A DNA stretch of 64,000 nt from Flavobacterium lutivivi (GTDB lineage Bacteria > Bacteroidota > Bacteroidia > Flavobacteriales > Flavobacteriaceae): NCBI RefSeq assembly GCF_014642275.1, contig NZ_BMIM01000001.1, positions 62,001 through 126,000 on the forward strand, given 5' to 3'. The notes under the pieces were generated by a model, which saw only the letters and a list, made by a program, of their open reading frames with translations, did no database searches and had not been told where the DNA came from. Position numbers and translations under genes: made by a program. Positions 9,109 to 17,930 of the stretch are shown here, one piece after another. Each line of letters opens with the position of its first letter. The stretch's first letter is position 1.

Positions 9109-10695
9109 TTATTTCAGTTTGTTATACAACTCTTGATCCAAGTTGTAAATATCATCTCTAAAAATTAGCAGGTTGTCTCTGCTCCAAGCAGTCCAATACC
9201 ATTGATGAAGAAGTATTTCTTTGTTGAATTTTACGTTTTTTGTTTCCCCAGTTTTTAGGATTTCGCCAATCTTTTCTTGGTTATAGTTTATACTGTCGTT
9301 GAGCAGAGTAGCAGTAAGTTCTAATGGTTCGTCAACGCGAACACAACCTGAGCTCAATGAGCGATTCGATTTAACAAAATAATCTCTATGATTGGTATCG
9401 TGGAGATAAACAGAAAACCTATTGGGGAACATAATTTTTACCATACCCAATGAGTTATAACTTCCTGGTGATTGCACATATCGATAACTCATTGCCTTAG
9501 CAGCATTCCATTGCGAAGAAGAAATTTTATTTCCGCTATTATCATACACAGTTATGTTTTTACTCTCAAGATAATTCCAATTCTTTTTTGTAGCAGGAAT
9601 AACATCTTCCTTTAAAATTGTTGGCGGAACTGTCCATGTTGGGTTAAAAACTGTGTAGCTCAATTTTGAAGTTAAAATTGGTGTTTTTCTTTTGGATGTG
9701 CCTACAATTACTTTGTGTTTTCTGATGGTATCATTATTTTCTACCAAGCGAAGTTTATATTCTGGGATATTCACGATGATATATTCATCTCCAAGGTTTT
9801 TTGGAAACCATTTCCATCGTTCAAGATTTGCAATAATTTGATGTTTTCTATCTTGTTTTGTATAGTTCAAAGCTTTCAATGTTCCTTGACCTATAACACC
9901 ATCATCTGCAAGACCATGTCTTTCTTGAAATCTTTTTATGGCATTTATAGTCTTTGTGTCATATATCCTTGTCAATGAATCTTGTGGTTCTAAATCTTTC
10001 CAGTATATCAATCGTTTTTTGATGTTTATAAGCGCTTTAGAGGTATCGTTTGGAATAATTTTTCCATCAAAAACAATCTTTTTTAAAGTGTCTTTTGGAA
10101 AAGTATTAATTATCTGTAAAGCATTTTTTAGTTTTTTATAAACTATGTGCTGAGGTTTGCAGCTATCAATCGTAGTTTGTAAAACATCTTTTTCAAAAGC
10201 ATGAGCTAGTATTTGATTTACATCAGTGTTTTTTTCTGGTAAATCCCAATCAGAATACAATGATTTTGGATTTATTTTTCCCTGACTAATGTGCCAAATA
10301 TATTTTTGAAGGTTATAGGTCAACAATAAATCGTAATCTATGAGTTCTTTATCACTTAGTTCTTGAAATCTTTTCTCAAATGTGAGCAGTTTTTTTATTC
10401 TATAATCATCAGGATTTAGGCCTTCATTTTCTGCGTTTGAAAACTCATTCAAGATTATTTTTCTATCATCTTCTGATTGCCAAACGGTTTCGTTGTTGAA
10501 TTTTGCATAAAAATCTACTAGAACAGGACTTTCAAATTTGCCGTAGAGTGTGGTGTCTATTGATAGGATTTTGCCAGTTTTCGGCATTTTTCTGACTATA
10601 GTTTTAGGTTTTTGTTGAGCAAAATCTTTTACGGGAATTTCTTTTTTGCAACCCATAAAAAGCAAACCTACTATTGATAAAAATAATATTCTCAT
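9109..10695 (-). CDS. L,D-transpeptidase of the YcbB/LdtD type, lipoprotein
   Basis: 528 residues. A lipoprotein signal (MRILFLSIVGLLFMGCKKE, lipid Cys at 16) is followed by an N-terminal scaffold, a peptidoglycan-binding domain around residues 210-265 (YDTKTINAIKRFQERHGLADDGVIGQGTLKALN), and a YkuD catalytic domain (YIIVNIPEYKLRLVENND, YLHDTNHRDYF, SSGCVRVDEP with the catalytic Cys). Enzymes of this layout make 3-3 cross-links between meso-diaminopimelate residues in the periplasm, consistent with the DAP-type murE in this window. It overlaps the downstream end of the GNAT gene by 4 bases (ATGA), so the two are likely co-transcribed. Confidence 0.92.
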   Translation of the reverse strand: MRILFLSIVGLLFMGCKKEIPVKDFAQQKPKTIVRKMPKTGKILSIDTTLYGKFESPVLVDFYAKFNNETVWQSEDDRKIILNEFSNAENEGLNPDDYRIKKLLTFEKRFQELSDKELIDYDLLLTYNLQKYIWHISQGKINPKSLYSDWDLPEKNTDVNQILAHAFEKDVLQTTIDSCKPQHIVYKKLKNALQIINTFPKDTLKKIVFDGKIIPNDTSKALINIKKRLIYWKDLEPQDSLTRIYDTKTINAIKRFQERHGLADDGVIGQGTLKALNYTKQDRKHQIIANLERWKWFPKNLGDEYIIVNIPEYKLRLVENNDTIRKHKVIVGTSKRKTPILTSKLSYTVFNPTWTVPPTILKEDVIPATKKNWNYLESKNITVYDNSGNKISSSQWNAAKAMSYRYVQSPGSYNSLGMVKIMFPNRFSVYLHDTNHRDYFVKSNRSLSSGCVRVDEPLELTATLLNDSINYNQEKIGEILKTGETKNVKFNKEILLHQWYWTAWSRDNLLIFRDDIYNLDQELYNKLK

Positions 10696-11138
10696 GAATC
10701 TAAATGTTTAAACATCATATAATGTTTCCCGATGTCTTTTATATCAAAAACATTGCCAATGACAACATAATTGAGTTTTTCATAGAACTTTAAAGCACTT
10801 TCTCTAGCATTGAGCCAAATTAGAGCATTTTCTTGGTTGTTTTTTATATAATTTTCGAGAAAGATTATTAGTTTTTCACCTAATCCTTTTTTTTGATATT
10901 CTTCCAAAACAGCCATTCCCCTTAGTTGAAACTGGTTCTTTTCTTCAAATAAGTTGTTTGATTTTTCGAATAGACTTACAACACCAACTAATTTACCTTC
11001 AAAAAAACAACCAAAATGCGTAGTTGATGGAAGTTCATCATTTTCAAATCGGCAAGTTTCTATTGCTTTTCCTTTTCGAAGAACAGGATGTCGTACAATA
11101 TAGGTGTCTGTAGGTTGAATTTTTTTAATCTCAAGCAT
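10692..11138 (-). CDS. GNAT-family N-acetyltransferase
   Basis: 148 residues with the GNAT core: a beta strand plus FEGKLVGVVSLFE, then FQLRGMAVLEEYQKKGLGEKLIIFLENYI, where RGMAV...QKKGLGEKL is the acetyl-CoA pyrophosphate loop (Q/RxxGxG/A), followed by LIWLNARESALKFYEKLNYVVIGNVF. The closing part (ALKFYEKLNYVV) is the common YxxxGF-like end. The substrate is unknown. It is the first gene of a two-gene unit with the L,D-transpeptidase (4-base overlap), which hints at, but does not prove, a cell-envelope role. Confidence 0.85.
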   Translation of the reverse strand: MLEIKKIQPTDTYIVRHPVLRKGKAIETCRFENDELPSTTHFGCFFEGKLVGVVSLFEKSNNLFEEKNQFQLRGMAVLEEYQKKGLGEKLIIFLENYIKNNQENALIWLNARESALKFYEKLNYVVIGNVFDIKDIGKHYMMFKHLDS

Positions 11139-11228
11139 TTGAAAAAAATATTTATAAAAGTATAACTTTTTAGGAATAAATAGTTTAGTATATTTTTAAA
11201 TTTATTGATTAAAAAAGTTAATTAAAAA

Positions 11229-11261
11229 TTTGCATCAAAAGAAAGTTATTCTATATATTTG
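11229..11261 (+). promoter_or_regulatory. tRNA-Gly promoter
   Basis: TTTG (11229-11232), 21 bases, TATATTTG (11254-11261): a textbook Bacteroidota promoter, about 60 bases before the mature tRNA. Confidence 0.75.
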
Positions 11262-11320
11262 CACTCACAAAACGCAGTTTCACTGAAATTCAATGATAAT
11301 AATGCTTTTGTAAACCTAAT

Positions 11321-11393
<73 letters not shown>

Positions 11394-11397
11394 CAAA

Positions 11398-11429
11398 AAA
11401 AAACCTCAAGAATTTCTTGAGGTTTTTTT
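11398..11429. terminator. Bidirectional terminator between tRNA-Gly and pepE
   Basis: Stem CCTCAAG/CTTGAGG (11404-11410 and 11416-11422) lies between an A-run and a T-run, so it can end tRNA-Gly transcription on the plus strand and pepE on the minus strand. Confidence 0.85.
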
Positions 11430-11432
11430 ATT

Positions 11433-12137
11433 TTATAATTTTCCTAAATCTGTTTCTTGTTCTAGTTCTACAGGAGCATTATTGGCTGTAAACCATCGCG
11501 CTGTTAAGTTTCCTTTTAAAATAATCGTTTCGCCATTTACTTCGAGCCAACTTCCTTCGCGTAAGCCTAAAACTGGAATATTATTGAAAGCATGAAACTC
11601 TTTTATTCTAGTTTCGCGAGTTTCTCCCATATGTTTACTCTGTAAATCTGGATCGAGATAATGTGGATTTAAGTTGAACGGAATAACACCAAGAGTTTCG
11701 AAACTTGGCGGATATATTATAGGCATATCATTTGTTGTTTGCATTGAAACACCCGTAATATTACTTCCAGCACTTGAGCCAAGATAAGGAGTTCCGTTTT
11801 CAATGACTTCTTTCAAAACTTCCATTACATTATTTTGATAGAGTTGTGTGACTAACAAAAAAGTGTTTCCACCACCAGTAAAAATCCCTTTAGCTTTTTT
11901 TAATGCTTCAACAGGGTTGCTAAATTCGTGCAAACCTCTAATGTTGATGTTTATACTCTTAAAAGTTTCGGCAACTTTTTGAGTATATTCTTCATGAGTT
12001 ATTCCTCCAGGTCTAGCATAAGGTATAAAAATTACCTCTTCGCAATTTTCAAAATGTGATTTCAAATTAGGAAGTAAATATTCAAGATAATTTCCTCCAT
12101 GAAGTGTTGAAGTACTTGCAATAATTAGCTTTTTCAT
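11433..12137 (-). CDS. pepE: Dipeptidase E (alpha-aspartyl dipeptidase), peptidase family S51
   Basis: 234 residues from the chosen start (MKKLIIASTSTLHGGNYLEYL). Family S51 features: IFIPYARPGG, GIFTGGGNTFLL (substrate loop) and YLGSSAGSNI with the nucleophilic Ser in the GSSAG elbow, then LGVIPFNLNPHYLDPD and LGLREGSWL. The enzyme cleaves dipeptides with N-terminal Asp in the cytosol. The frame extends 23 codons upstream to 12206, but the -7 box TACTTTTG (12157-12150, minus) and family length support the ATG at 12137. It is monocistronic and shares a terminator with tRNA-Gly. Confidence 0.93.
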   Translation of the reverse strand: MKKLIIASTSTLHGGNYLEYLLPNLKSHFENCEEVIFIPYARPGGITHEEYTQKVAETFKSININIRGLHEFSNPVEALKKAKGIFTGGGNTFLLVTQLYQNNVMEVLKEVIENGTPYLGSSAGSNITGVSMQTTNDMPIIYPPSFETLGVIPFNLNPHYLDPDLQSKHMGETRETRIKEFHAFNNIPVLGLREGSWLEVNGETIILKGNLTARWFTANNAPVELEQETDLGKL

Positions 12138-12149
12138 TATATTTTTTTT

Positions 12150-12157
12150 CAAAAGTA
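12150..12157 (-). promoter_or_regulatory. pepE -7 box
   Basis: The minus strand reads TACTTTTG, an exact TAnnTTTG, 12 bases before the pepE ATG. No convincing -33 element was found. Confidence 0.5.
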
Positions 12158-12272
12158 ATGAGTTTTTAAATGAATTGATATTTAAAAGTTTAAGAACTTT
12201 TAACAAAAGTTTAGAAAACCATTAGGAATTTATTGGGAAACAATTGAAATACATTTATCCAAAATAGTTTTT

Positions 12273-13016
12273 ATGAGGAAAATCATTATTCAGCTTCTTT
12301 TTTTGATGCCAATTTTTGTTTGGTCACAAAATGATATTTCAAAAATCATTAAAGCAAAAATTGTATCCAATGCTCATGATTTAGAGAGTATTTATATCAT
12401 AAATCTCAGAACAGAATCAGATTTTGCGGCTGATAGTAATGGTTATTTTTCCATCAAAGCTGCTGTAGGTGATACAATAATGTTTTCGGGAGTTCAAATC
12501 ATTGGAAAAAAAATCCAGATAAAGGAAGAGGATTTTAGTAAAGATTTATTGCTTGTAAATCTTGAGCCAATGATGAATAAACTGGATGAGGTTGTGATAG
12601 TAAAATATGATGATTTGAATGCTTTGAAACTAGGAATTGTTTCCAAAGCACCAAAAAAATATACACCAGCCGAAAGAAAATTATTTGCTGCTAAGGGTAC
12701 AAATCAGATAGGACTTGATACGCGTCTTTCTTTGGATGGAATAATTAATGCCTTTTCAGGAAGAACCGCAATGCTCAAAAAAGAGTTAGAAACTGAGAAA
12801 AAAGAATTAGTTTTGAAACTGCTAGAAGAAACGTTTGAAGCAGAATATTTTATAAATAAATTAAATATTCCCACAGATTACGTAAAAGGATTTATGTATT
12901 ATTTAGCTGAAAACCAAACGATAAAAGCGTTATTAGATGCAAAAAATAATACTTTGTTAATGTTTAGAATTGGAGAATTGGCAACAAAATATATAGAAAC
13001 CATCAACGAAAAATGA
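12273..13016 (+). CDS. Secreted protein with carboxypeptidase-like regulatory domain, paralog 1
   Basis: 247 residues. A signal peptide (MRKIIIQLLFLMPIFVWSQ) is followed by a CarboxypepD_reg-like beta-sandwich (IIKAKIVSNAHDLESIYIINLRTESDFAADSNGYFSIKAAVGDTIMFSGVQIIGKKI...LDEVVI), then a helical C-terminal region with KKYTPAERKL and SGRTAMLKKELE. The N-terminal domain resembles the one found before the plug of SusC/TonB receptors, but no barrel follows. Function is unknown. It heads a tight operon: 4-base overlap with paralog 2, then the DUF6702 gene and an M1 peptidase, an arrangement I recall from other Flavobacteriaceae. Confidence 0.8.
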   Translation: MRKIIIQLLFLMPIFVWSQNDISKIIKAKIVSNAHDLESIYIINLRTESDFAADSNGYFSIKAAVGDTIMFSGVQIIGKKIQIKEEDFSKDLLLVNLEPMMNKLDEVVIVKYDDLNALKLGIVSKAPKKYTPAERKLFAAKGTNQIGLDTRLSLDGIINAFSGRTAMLKKELETEKKELVLKLLEETFEAEYFINKLNIPTDYVKGFMYYLAENQTIKALLDAKNNTLLMFRIGELATKYIETINEK

Positions 13017-13771
13017 ACAAAAAATACTTTTACATATTGTGGTTCATCTCTTTTTTTGGTTTTTCACAAACCGAAGAATTACAATATCTAAAAGGTAAGG
13101 TTGTTTGTGATATTGAAGATTTGAAAAGCATTTCCATAACTAATAAAAGGTCACAATCAATTGTAAATCCCGAAGCAAACGGAAATTTTTCGATGTTTGT
13201 AAAAATTGGAGACGAATTACTATTTGATGGAATGACCATTAAAACAAAGCAAATTACCCTTAGCGAAGATGATTTGAAAAAAAAGCTATTTACAATTACT
13301 CTTTCCCCAAAAGTTATTCCTCTTGAAAATGTTGAGATAAAAATCTATAAAGACATCAATGCAGTGTCGCTTGGAATCCTAGAAAAACCAGCAAAAAAAT
13401 ATACTCCAGCCGAGAGAAAACTAAGAACAGCAGGAGAATTTCATTGGTATTATCCATTATTAATTCCTTTGGGTGGAATGCCACTTGATGGTTTATTAAA
13501 TAGTATTTCGGGTAGAACAGCTATGCTCAAAAAAGAACTTTTAATTGAGCGCAATGAGCTCACTATTCAATCCATAAAAAATCAGTTTGTAGAAGAATAT
13601 TTTGTAAACAGCCTATTTATACCAAAAGAAAATGTTGAAGCATTTTTGTTTTATGTTGCTGATAATTCCGAGTTAAGATTAGCTTTGAGTGAGAAAAATA
13701 AAATAAAAACCGAATTTATTCTTTCTAAATTAGCAACAGAATATCTCAAACTTTTAGAAGAAAAACAATAA
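13013..13771 (+). CDS. Secreted protein with carboxypeptidase-like regulatory domain, paralog 2
   Basis: 252 residues, clearly a paralog of the preceding gene. Same signal peptide plus beta-sandwich (LKGKVVCDIEDLKSISITNKRSQSIVNPEANGNFSMFVKIGDELLFDGMTI), same order of motifs, with KKYTPAERKLRTAG and ISGRTAMLKKELLIE almost identical to paralog 1. It differs by a longer loop (EFHWYYPLLIPLGGMPLDGLL) between them. Function is unknown. The start codon overlaps the previous stop (ATGA) and the stop overlaps the next start (TAATG), so translation is probably coupled. Confidence 0.8.
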   Translation: MNKKYFYILWFISFFGFSQTEELQYLKGKVVCDIEDLKSISITNKRSQSIVNPEANGNFSMFVKIGDELLFDGMTIKTKQITLSEDDLKKKLFTITLSPKVIPLENVEIKIYKDINAVSLGILEKPAKKYTPAERKLRTAGEFHWYYPLLIPLGGMPLDGLLNSISGRTAMLKKELLIERNELTIQSIKNQFVEEYFVNSLFIPKENVEAFLFYVADNSELRLALSEKNKIKTEFILSKLATEYLKLLEEKQ

Positions 13772-14259
13772 TGAGAAAAATAGTGTTTCTTTTCCTTTTT
13801 TTTACAATGGTTTCTTTTGGAATACACCGTTTTTATGTAGGTATGTTTCAACTAAAGTTTGTTCCCCAAAAAAATGAAGTGCAAATTACGACAAGGGTTT
13901 TTATTGATGATTTGACAGAGTCTATAAACAAAGAATACAAAACAAAAACTTTTATAGGCGAAAAAAAAGAAACAGCCCATGACGAAGAATTGGTAATCAA
14001 ATACTTTAATAAAAATTTTAAAATAGTTATCGACGGGAAAAATCAAGAGTACATATTTCTGTCAAAAGAAGTAAAAGAAAACAGTTTGATTTGCTATTTC
14101 AAAATCAAAAATGTGAAAAAAATAAATGCTCTACAAGTTGAAAATACTATGTTGTTGTCTGAATTTCCAGACCAACAAAACATTATCCAATTTGAAAATA
14201 ATGGACAAAAATCCAGTTTGTTGCTCTCAGGAGAAACTATCAAAGGAATGTTAAAATAA
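13771..14259 (+). CDS. DUF6702-type exported protein
   Basis: 162 residues with an N-terminal membrane or signal segment (MRKIVFLFLFFTMVSFG) and the phrase HRFYVGMFQLKFVPQKNEVQITTRVFIDDLTESI, which I recognise from the DUF6702 family of Bacteroidota. The rest is beta-rich (FKIVIDGKNQEYIFLSKEVKENSLICYFKI, ENTMLLSEFPDQQNIIQFEN). No catalytic residues can be named. The start shares a base with the stop of the preceding paralog, and the M1 peptidase follows after 50 bases, so it likely belongs to that exported-peptidase unit. Confidence 0.72.
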   Translation: MRKIVFLFLFFTMVSFGIHRFYVGMFQLKFVPQKNEVQITTRVFIDDLTESINKEYKTKTFIGEKKETAHDEELVIKYFNKNFKIVIDGKNQEYIFLSKEVKENSLICYFKIKNVKKINALQVENTMLLSEFPDQQNIIQFENNGQKSSLLLSGETIKGMLK

Positions 14260-14309
14260 AACAATAAATTACTCGATAATTTAAAAAAAGTTATTTTAGT
14301 TGCTTCAAA

Positions 14310-16565
14310 ATGAATATGATGAAAAAAACCACCTTTATACATTTATATAGTTTACTATTCCTAACAAGCATCTACGCTCAAGATATTCAAAAAGAAAACA
14401 AAAATCAGGAAAGAAATCCCGACAAATTCAAGCAAATGTATGATTTGTTGGCAACTCCAAATATGTACAGAACTGCATCTGGTGCTCCAGGACCAGAGTA
14501 CTATCAGCAGCAAGCCGATTATAAAATAGACATTGAACTTGATGATAAAAATCAAAAACTATTTGGAAAGGAAACGATAACTTACACCAATAATGCTAAA
14601 GAAGCTTTAGATTATATTTGGGTTCAGCTTGACCAAAATCAGCAAGCCAAAAACTCCAAAACACCATTAGTTCAAAACACCAAAACAGAACCCGCTATTC
14701 CAGCATCTGCCTTTTCAAGAAGATTTTTGGAGGAAGATTTTGATGGTGGATTTAAGATAGAATATGTAAACGATATTAATGGAAAACCAATGAATTATTC
14801 CATTAATCAAACCATGATGAGAATTGAACTACCCAATGTTTTAAAGCATGGAGAAAAAATATCATTTTCTATAAAATGGTGGTATAATATCAATAACTAT
14901 TTGCTCGATGCTGGTCGTTCGGGATATGAACATTTTGATGAAGATGGAAACAATCTTTATATTCTAGCACAGTTTTATCCTAGAATGGCTGTTTACAACG
15001 ATGTTGAAGGTTGGCAAAATCAACAGTTTTGGGGTTCAGGAGAGTTTGCTTTGCCATTCGGAAACTTCGAAGTAAATATTACCGTTCCTGCTGATCATGT
15101 CCTAGAAGCAACAGGTGTTTTACAAAACAGAAATGAGGTTTTTACACCCGAACAATTGTCTAGATATGCTCAAGCAGAAAAATCATTTGATAAACCTGTA
15201 GTTGTAGTAACACAACAAGAAGCAATGGCAGCCGAAAAAGGGTTTTCAGACAAAAAGAAAACATGGAAATTTAAAGCAGAAAATGTTCGTGATTTTGGAA
15301 TAGCAACTTCTCGAAAGTTTATTTATGATGCAATGGCAGTAAAGCTTGGAGGAAAAAATGTAATGGCAGTTTCTGTTTATCCAAAAGAAGGAAATCCACT
15401 TTGGGGTGAATATTCAACCAGAATTGTTGCCCACACTTTAAAAAGTTATTCTAGTCATACTTTTGATTACCCATATCCAAAAGCTGTTTCAGTTCATGCT
15501 CAAGATCAAGGAATGGAATATCCAATGATTTGTTGGAATTGGGGCAGACCAGAAAAAGACGGAACCTACAGTGATAGAGTAAAAAACGGCATGATGAGTG
15601 TTATTGTTCACGAAGTAGGACATAATTTTTTCCCAATGATTGTGAATTCTGACGAACGTCAATGGACATGGATGGATGAAGGATTGAATTCATTTTTAGA
15701 ATATTTAGCATTGATTGAATGGGATCCAAATTTTCCTGCTGATCGTGGTCCAGCAAAAAATATCGTTGCCTACATGAGTGGTGATCAAAAAGGATTAGAA
15801 CCAATCATGACCAACTCTGAAAGTATTCGTCAATTTGGGAATAATGCTTATGGAAAACCTGCCGCAGCACTAAATATTCTGAGAGAAACCGTTATGGGTA
15901 AAGAACTTTTTGACTATGGTTTCAAGACTTATGCCAATCGTTGGAAATTCAAACATCCAACACCTGAAGACTTTTTTAGAACGATGGAAGACGCAACTGC
16001 TTTCGATTTAGATTGGTTTTGGCGTGGTTGGTTTTATACTACAGACTACAACGATATTGGGATAAAAGAAGTCAAAAGATATTTTGTTTCCAATGAACCT
16101 TCAAAAGAAGTTCAAGATTTTTTAACTAAAAGAAGACGAAGAAATGCAAATCCTGGACCTATGGTTTACATGATTGCCGAGAATAGTGTTGATTATAAAA
16201 AAGAAATGGATAAACCATTTGATATCAAAGAAATAAAAACATTAGACGAATATGTTCAATCGCATTTTACTAAAGAAGAACAGCAAAAACTTAATAATCC
16301 AAAATACTTTTATCAGGTAACTTTTAATAAGCCTGGAGGATTGGTTATGCCAATACTAGTTGAGTTAACTTTTGATGATGGTACTACTGAAAATTATCAT
16401 TTTCCAGCTCAAATATGGAGAATGAACGATGTTGAAGCAACTAGAACTTTTGCTACTAATAAACCTGTCAAAAAAATTACTATTGACCCAAAAGAGGAAA
16501 CAGCTGACATTGATACTTCAAATAATATGTGGCCAAAAGAACAGTTAAAATCAAAATTTGATTAA
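14310..16565 (+). CDS. M1-family zinc metallopeptidase, exported
   Basis: 751 residues with a signal peptide (KTTFIHLYSLLFLTSIYAQ). The gluzincin site is intact: HEVGH at 434-438 (zinc His434 and His438, catalytic Glu435) and the third ligand Glu457 in WTWMDEGLNSFLE, exactly HEXXH-X18-E. An N-terminal beta domain (about 65-310) precedes the catalytic domain, and a C-terminal domain follows. The exopeptidase motif GAMEN is represented only by the variant QGMEYP. M1 enzymes usually remove N-terminal residues from peptides; this one probably acts in the periplasm or at the cell surface. Two further ATGs follow within ten bases of the start. The operon context is the upstream paralog pair and DUF6702 gene. 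Confidence 0.92.
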   Translation: MNMMKKTTFIHLYSLLFLTSIYAQDIQKENKNQERNPDKFKQMYDLLATPNMYRTASGAPGPEYYQQQADYKIDIELDDKNQKLFGKETITYTNNAKEALDYIWVQLDQNQQAKNSKTPLVQNTKTEPAIPASAFSRRFLEEDFDGGFKIEYVNDINGKPMNYSINQTMMRIELPNVLKHGEKISFSIKWWYNINNYLLDAGRSGYEHFDEDGNNLYILAQFYPRMAVYNDVEGWQNQQFWGSGEFALPFGNFEVNITVPADHVLEATGVLQNRNEVFTPEQLSRYAQAEKSFDKPVVVVTQQEAMAAEKGFSDKKKTWKFKAENVRDFGIATSRKFIYDAMAVKLGGKNVMAVSVYPKEGNPLWGEYSTRIVAHTLKSYSSHTFDYPYPKAVSVHAQDQGMEYPMICWNWGRPEKDGTYSDRVKNGMMSVIVHEVGHNFFPMIVNSDERQWTWMDEGLNSFLEYLALIEWDPNFPADRGPAKNIVAYMSGDQKGLEPIMTNSESIRQFGNNAYGKPAAALNILRETVMGKELFDYGFKTYANRWKFKHPTPEDFFRTMEDATAFDLDWFWRGWFYTTDYNDIGIKEVKRYFVSNEPSKEVQDFLTKRRRRNANPGPMVYMIAENSVDYKKEMDKPFDIKEIKTLDEYVQSHFTKEEQQKLNNPKYFYQVTFNKPGGLVMPILVELTFDDGTTENYHFPAQIWRMNDVEATRTFATNKPVKKITIDPKEETADIDTSNNMWPKEQLKSKFD

Positions 16566-16575
16566 AAAGACTTTG

Positions 16576-16583
16576 TAACTTTG
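16576..16583 (+). promoter_or_regulatory. tatA -7 box
   Basis: TAACTTTG matches TAnnTTTG, 25 bases before the tatA start. A TTTG lies at 16557-16560, but the 15-base gap is shorter than usual. Confidence 0.4.
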
Positions 16584-16608
16584 CGACTTTAATTTAAATA
16601 AAATAAAT

Positions 16609-16932
16609 ATGTTTGGAATTGGTGGTGGCGAATTAATTTTTATCATTTTTATTGCTCTTATGCTATTTGGTTCAGACAAAATACCAGACATTGCAAGAGC
16701 AATGGGAAAAGGTATGGCTCAACTCAAAAATGCTACCAATGAAATAAAATCTGAAATCCAAAAAGGTGCTGAAGCAAATGGACTTGACAAGACATTAACC
16801 GATATGACGGATAGTTTTACCAAAGAAATTGATGAAGTTAAAGCAGGTATTGACCAAAATATAACATCTACTGTTCAAAATAATGCTCAGGATATTGAAG
16901 AAATTACTGGTCCAATAAAACGACAAATGTAA
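16609..16932 (+). CDS. tatA: Twin-arginine translocase subunit TatA/TatE
   Basis: 107 residues. The short N-terminal membrane helix (GGGELIFIIFIALMLFGSDKIPDIARAMGKGMAQLK) with the FG hinge and the following amphipathic helix are diagnostic for TatA/E. The protein forms the pore of the Tat pathway that moves folded proteins across the inner membrane. The C-terminal half is charged and helical (EIKSEIQKGAEANG, EIDEVKAGIDQN). No tatC lies in the window. Its stop overlaps the start of the PAP2 gene by one base. Confidence 0.93.
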   Translation: MFGIGGGELIFIIFIALMLFGSDKIPDIARAMGKGMAQLKNATNEIKSEIQKGAEANGLDKTLTDMTDSFTKEIDEVKAGIDQNITSTVQNNAQDIEEITGPIKRQM

Positions 16933-17486
16933 TGTTGGAAAAAGTAATTGAATTAGATAAAAAAGCATTAGTTTTTCTAAATGGTCTTGGTTCAAATTCC
17001 TTTGATGGATTTTGGTTAGTAATAACCAATCAATTCACATGGTTACCTTTATATTTTTTAGTTTTTTATCTTATTCAAAAAAAGATTGGATGGAAAAACT
17101 TTGGATATTATTTGCTCTTTACCACTTTTTTAATTCTAATTTGCGATCAAACGGCCAATCTTTTTAAAAATCATTTCCAAAGATTAAGACCTTGTAATGA
17201 TGAAGAACTAAAACACATCATTAGAATAGTAAAAACAAGTCCTGCATATAGTTTTTTTTCGGGTCATGCTGTTAATTCTATGGTGACAACAGTTTTTGCG
17301 TTCTCTATTTTGAGAAAATATTACAAATATTCATTTATATTGTTTTTATTCCCTTTGGTATTTGCTTTTAGTAGAATATATCTTGGACTACATTTTCCAG
17401 GAGATATAGTAACAGGCTATTTTTTTGGAATAGTTTATGGAGGAATTATTTCAATAGTATTTAGAAAATATATTCTAGTTAAATGA
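16932..17486 (+). CDS. PAP2-family membrane phosphatase
   Basis: 184 residues with about five membrane helices and all three phosphatase motifs: KNHFQRLRPC (KxxxxxxRP), YSFFSGHAVNS (SGH) and SRIYLGLHFPGDIVTGY (SRxxxxxHxxxD). Members dephosphorylate lipid phosphates such as undecaprenyl pyrophosphate, phosphatidic acid or lipid A. An undecaprenyl-pyrophosphate role would suit cell wall recycling but cannot be decided here. It is coupled to tatA by a one-base overlap (TAATG). Confidence 0.92.
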   Translation: MLEKVIELDKKALVFLNGLGSNSFDGFWLVITNQFTWLPLYFLVFYLIQKKIGWKNFGYYLLFTTFLILICDQTANLFKNHFQRLRPCNDEELKHIIRIVKTSPAYSFFSGHAVNSMVTTVFAFSILRKYYKYSFILFLFPLVFAFSRIYLGLHFPGDIVTGYFFGIVYGGIISIVFRKYILVK

Positions 17487-17547
17487 TTTAAGTGTGAAAG
17501 TGATTTATGTTACACATTGGACAAGAAAATAAATGTAAATTTACAAA

Positions 17548-17883
17548 ATGAAGTATTTAGCATTTTTCATGTTTTTCTATTTTAGTGCTTTAACCGTTCT
17601 TCCGGCGGTAAAAGTAGTTAAGATGCATTTTGCAGAAAATTGTGAATCTTCTTGTCATAAAAACAAAACATCTGAGACCAATGATGGCGGATGTCAAAAA
17701 GAAAAATGCTTGCTCAACTTTAGCATGAATAGTTATACTTATGTTTTATTTTCTAATGCATATGAGTTTAAAAACGAAGCAATTTATATTCACAAAAAAG
17801 AAAATATAGAGTATCATAAAAACTTTGCAGAAAACTATAATGCAACTATTTGGCAACCACCAGAGTCGTTTTTGTTTGTTTAA
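17548..17883 (+). CDS. Small exported Cys-rich protein, function unknown
   Basis: 111 residues. A hydrophobic N-terminus (MKYLAFFMFFYFSALTVLPAV) is followed by a cluster of four Cys in 23 residues (CESSCHKNKTSETNDGGCQKEKC) and an ending WQPPESFLFV. I have seen similar short proteins near metal-efflux genes in Flavobacteria, but I cannot name a family with certainty. It stands 31 bp before a second Cys-rich gene and about 2 kb before an RND efflux operon. Metal binding or sensing is a guess from the Cys spacing. Confidence 0.6.
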   Translation: MKYLAFFMFFYFSALTVLPAVKVVKMHFAENCESSCHKNKTSETNDGGCQKEKCLLNFSMNSYTYVLFSNAYEFKNEAIYIHKKENIEYHKNFAENYNATIWQPPESFLFV

Positions 17884-17930
17884 AATATCTGATTACAAAA
17901 AAATATTATTATTTAAAAACTTATAAAAAA

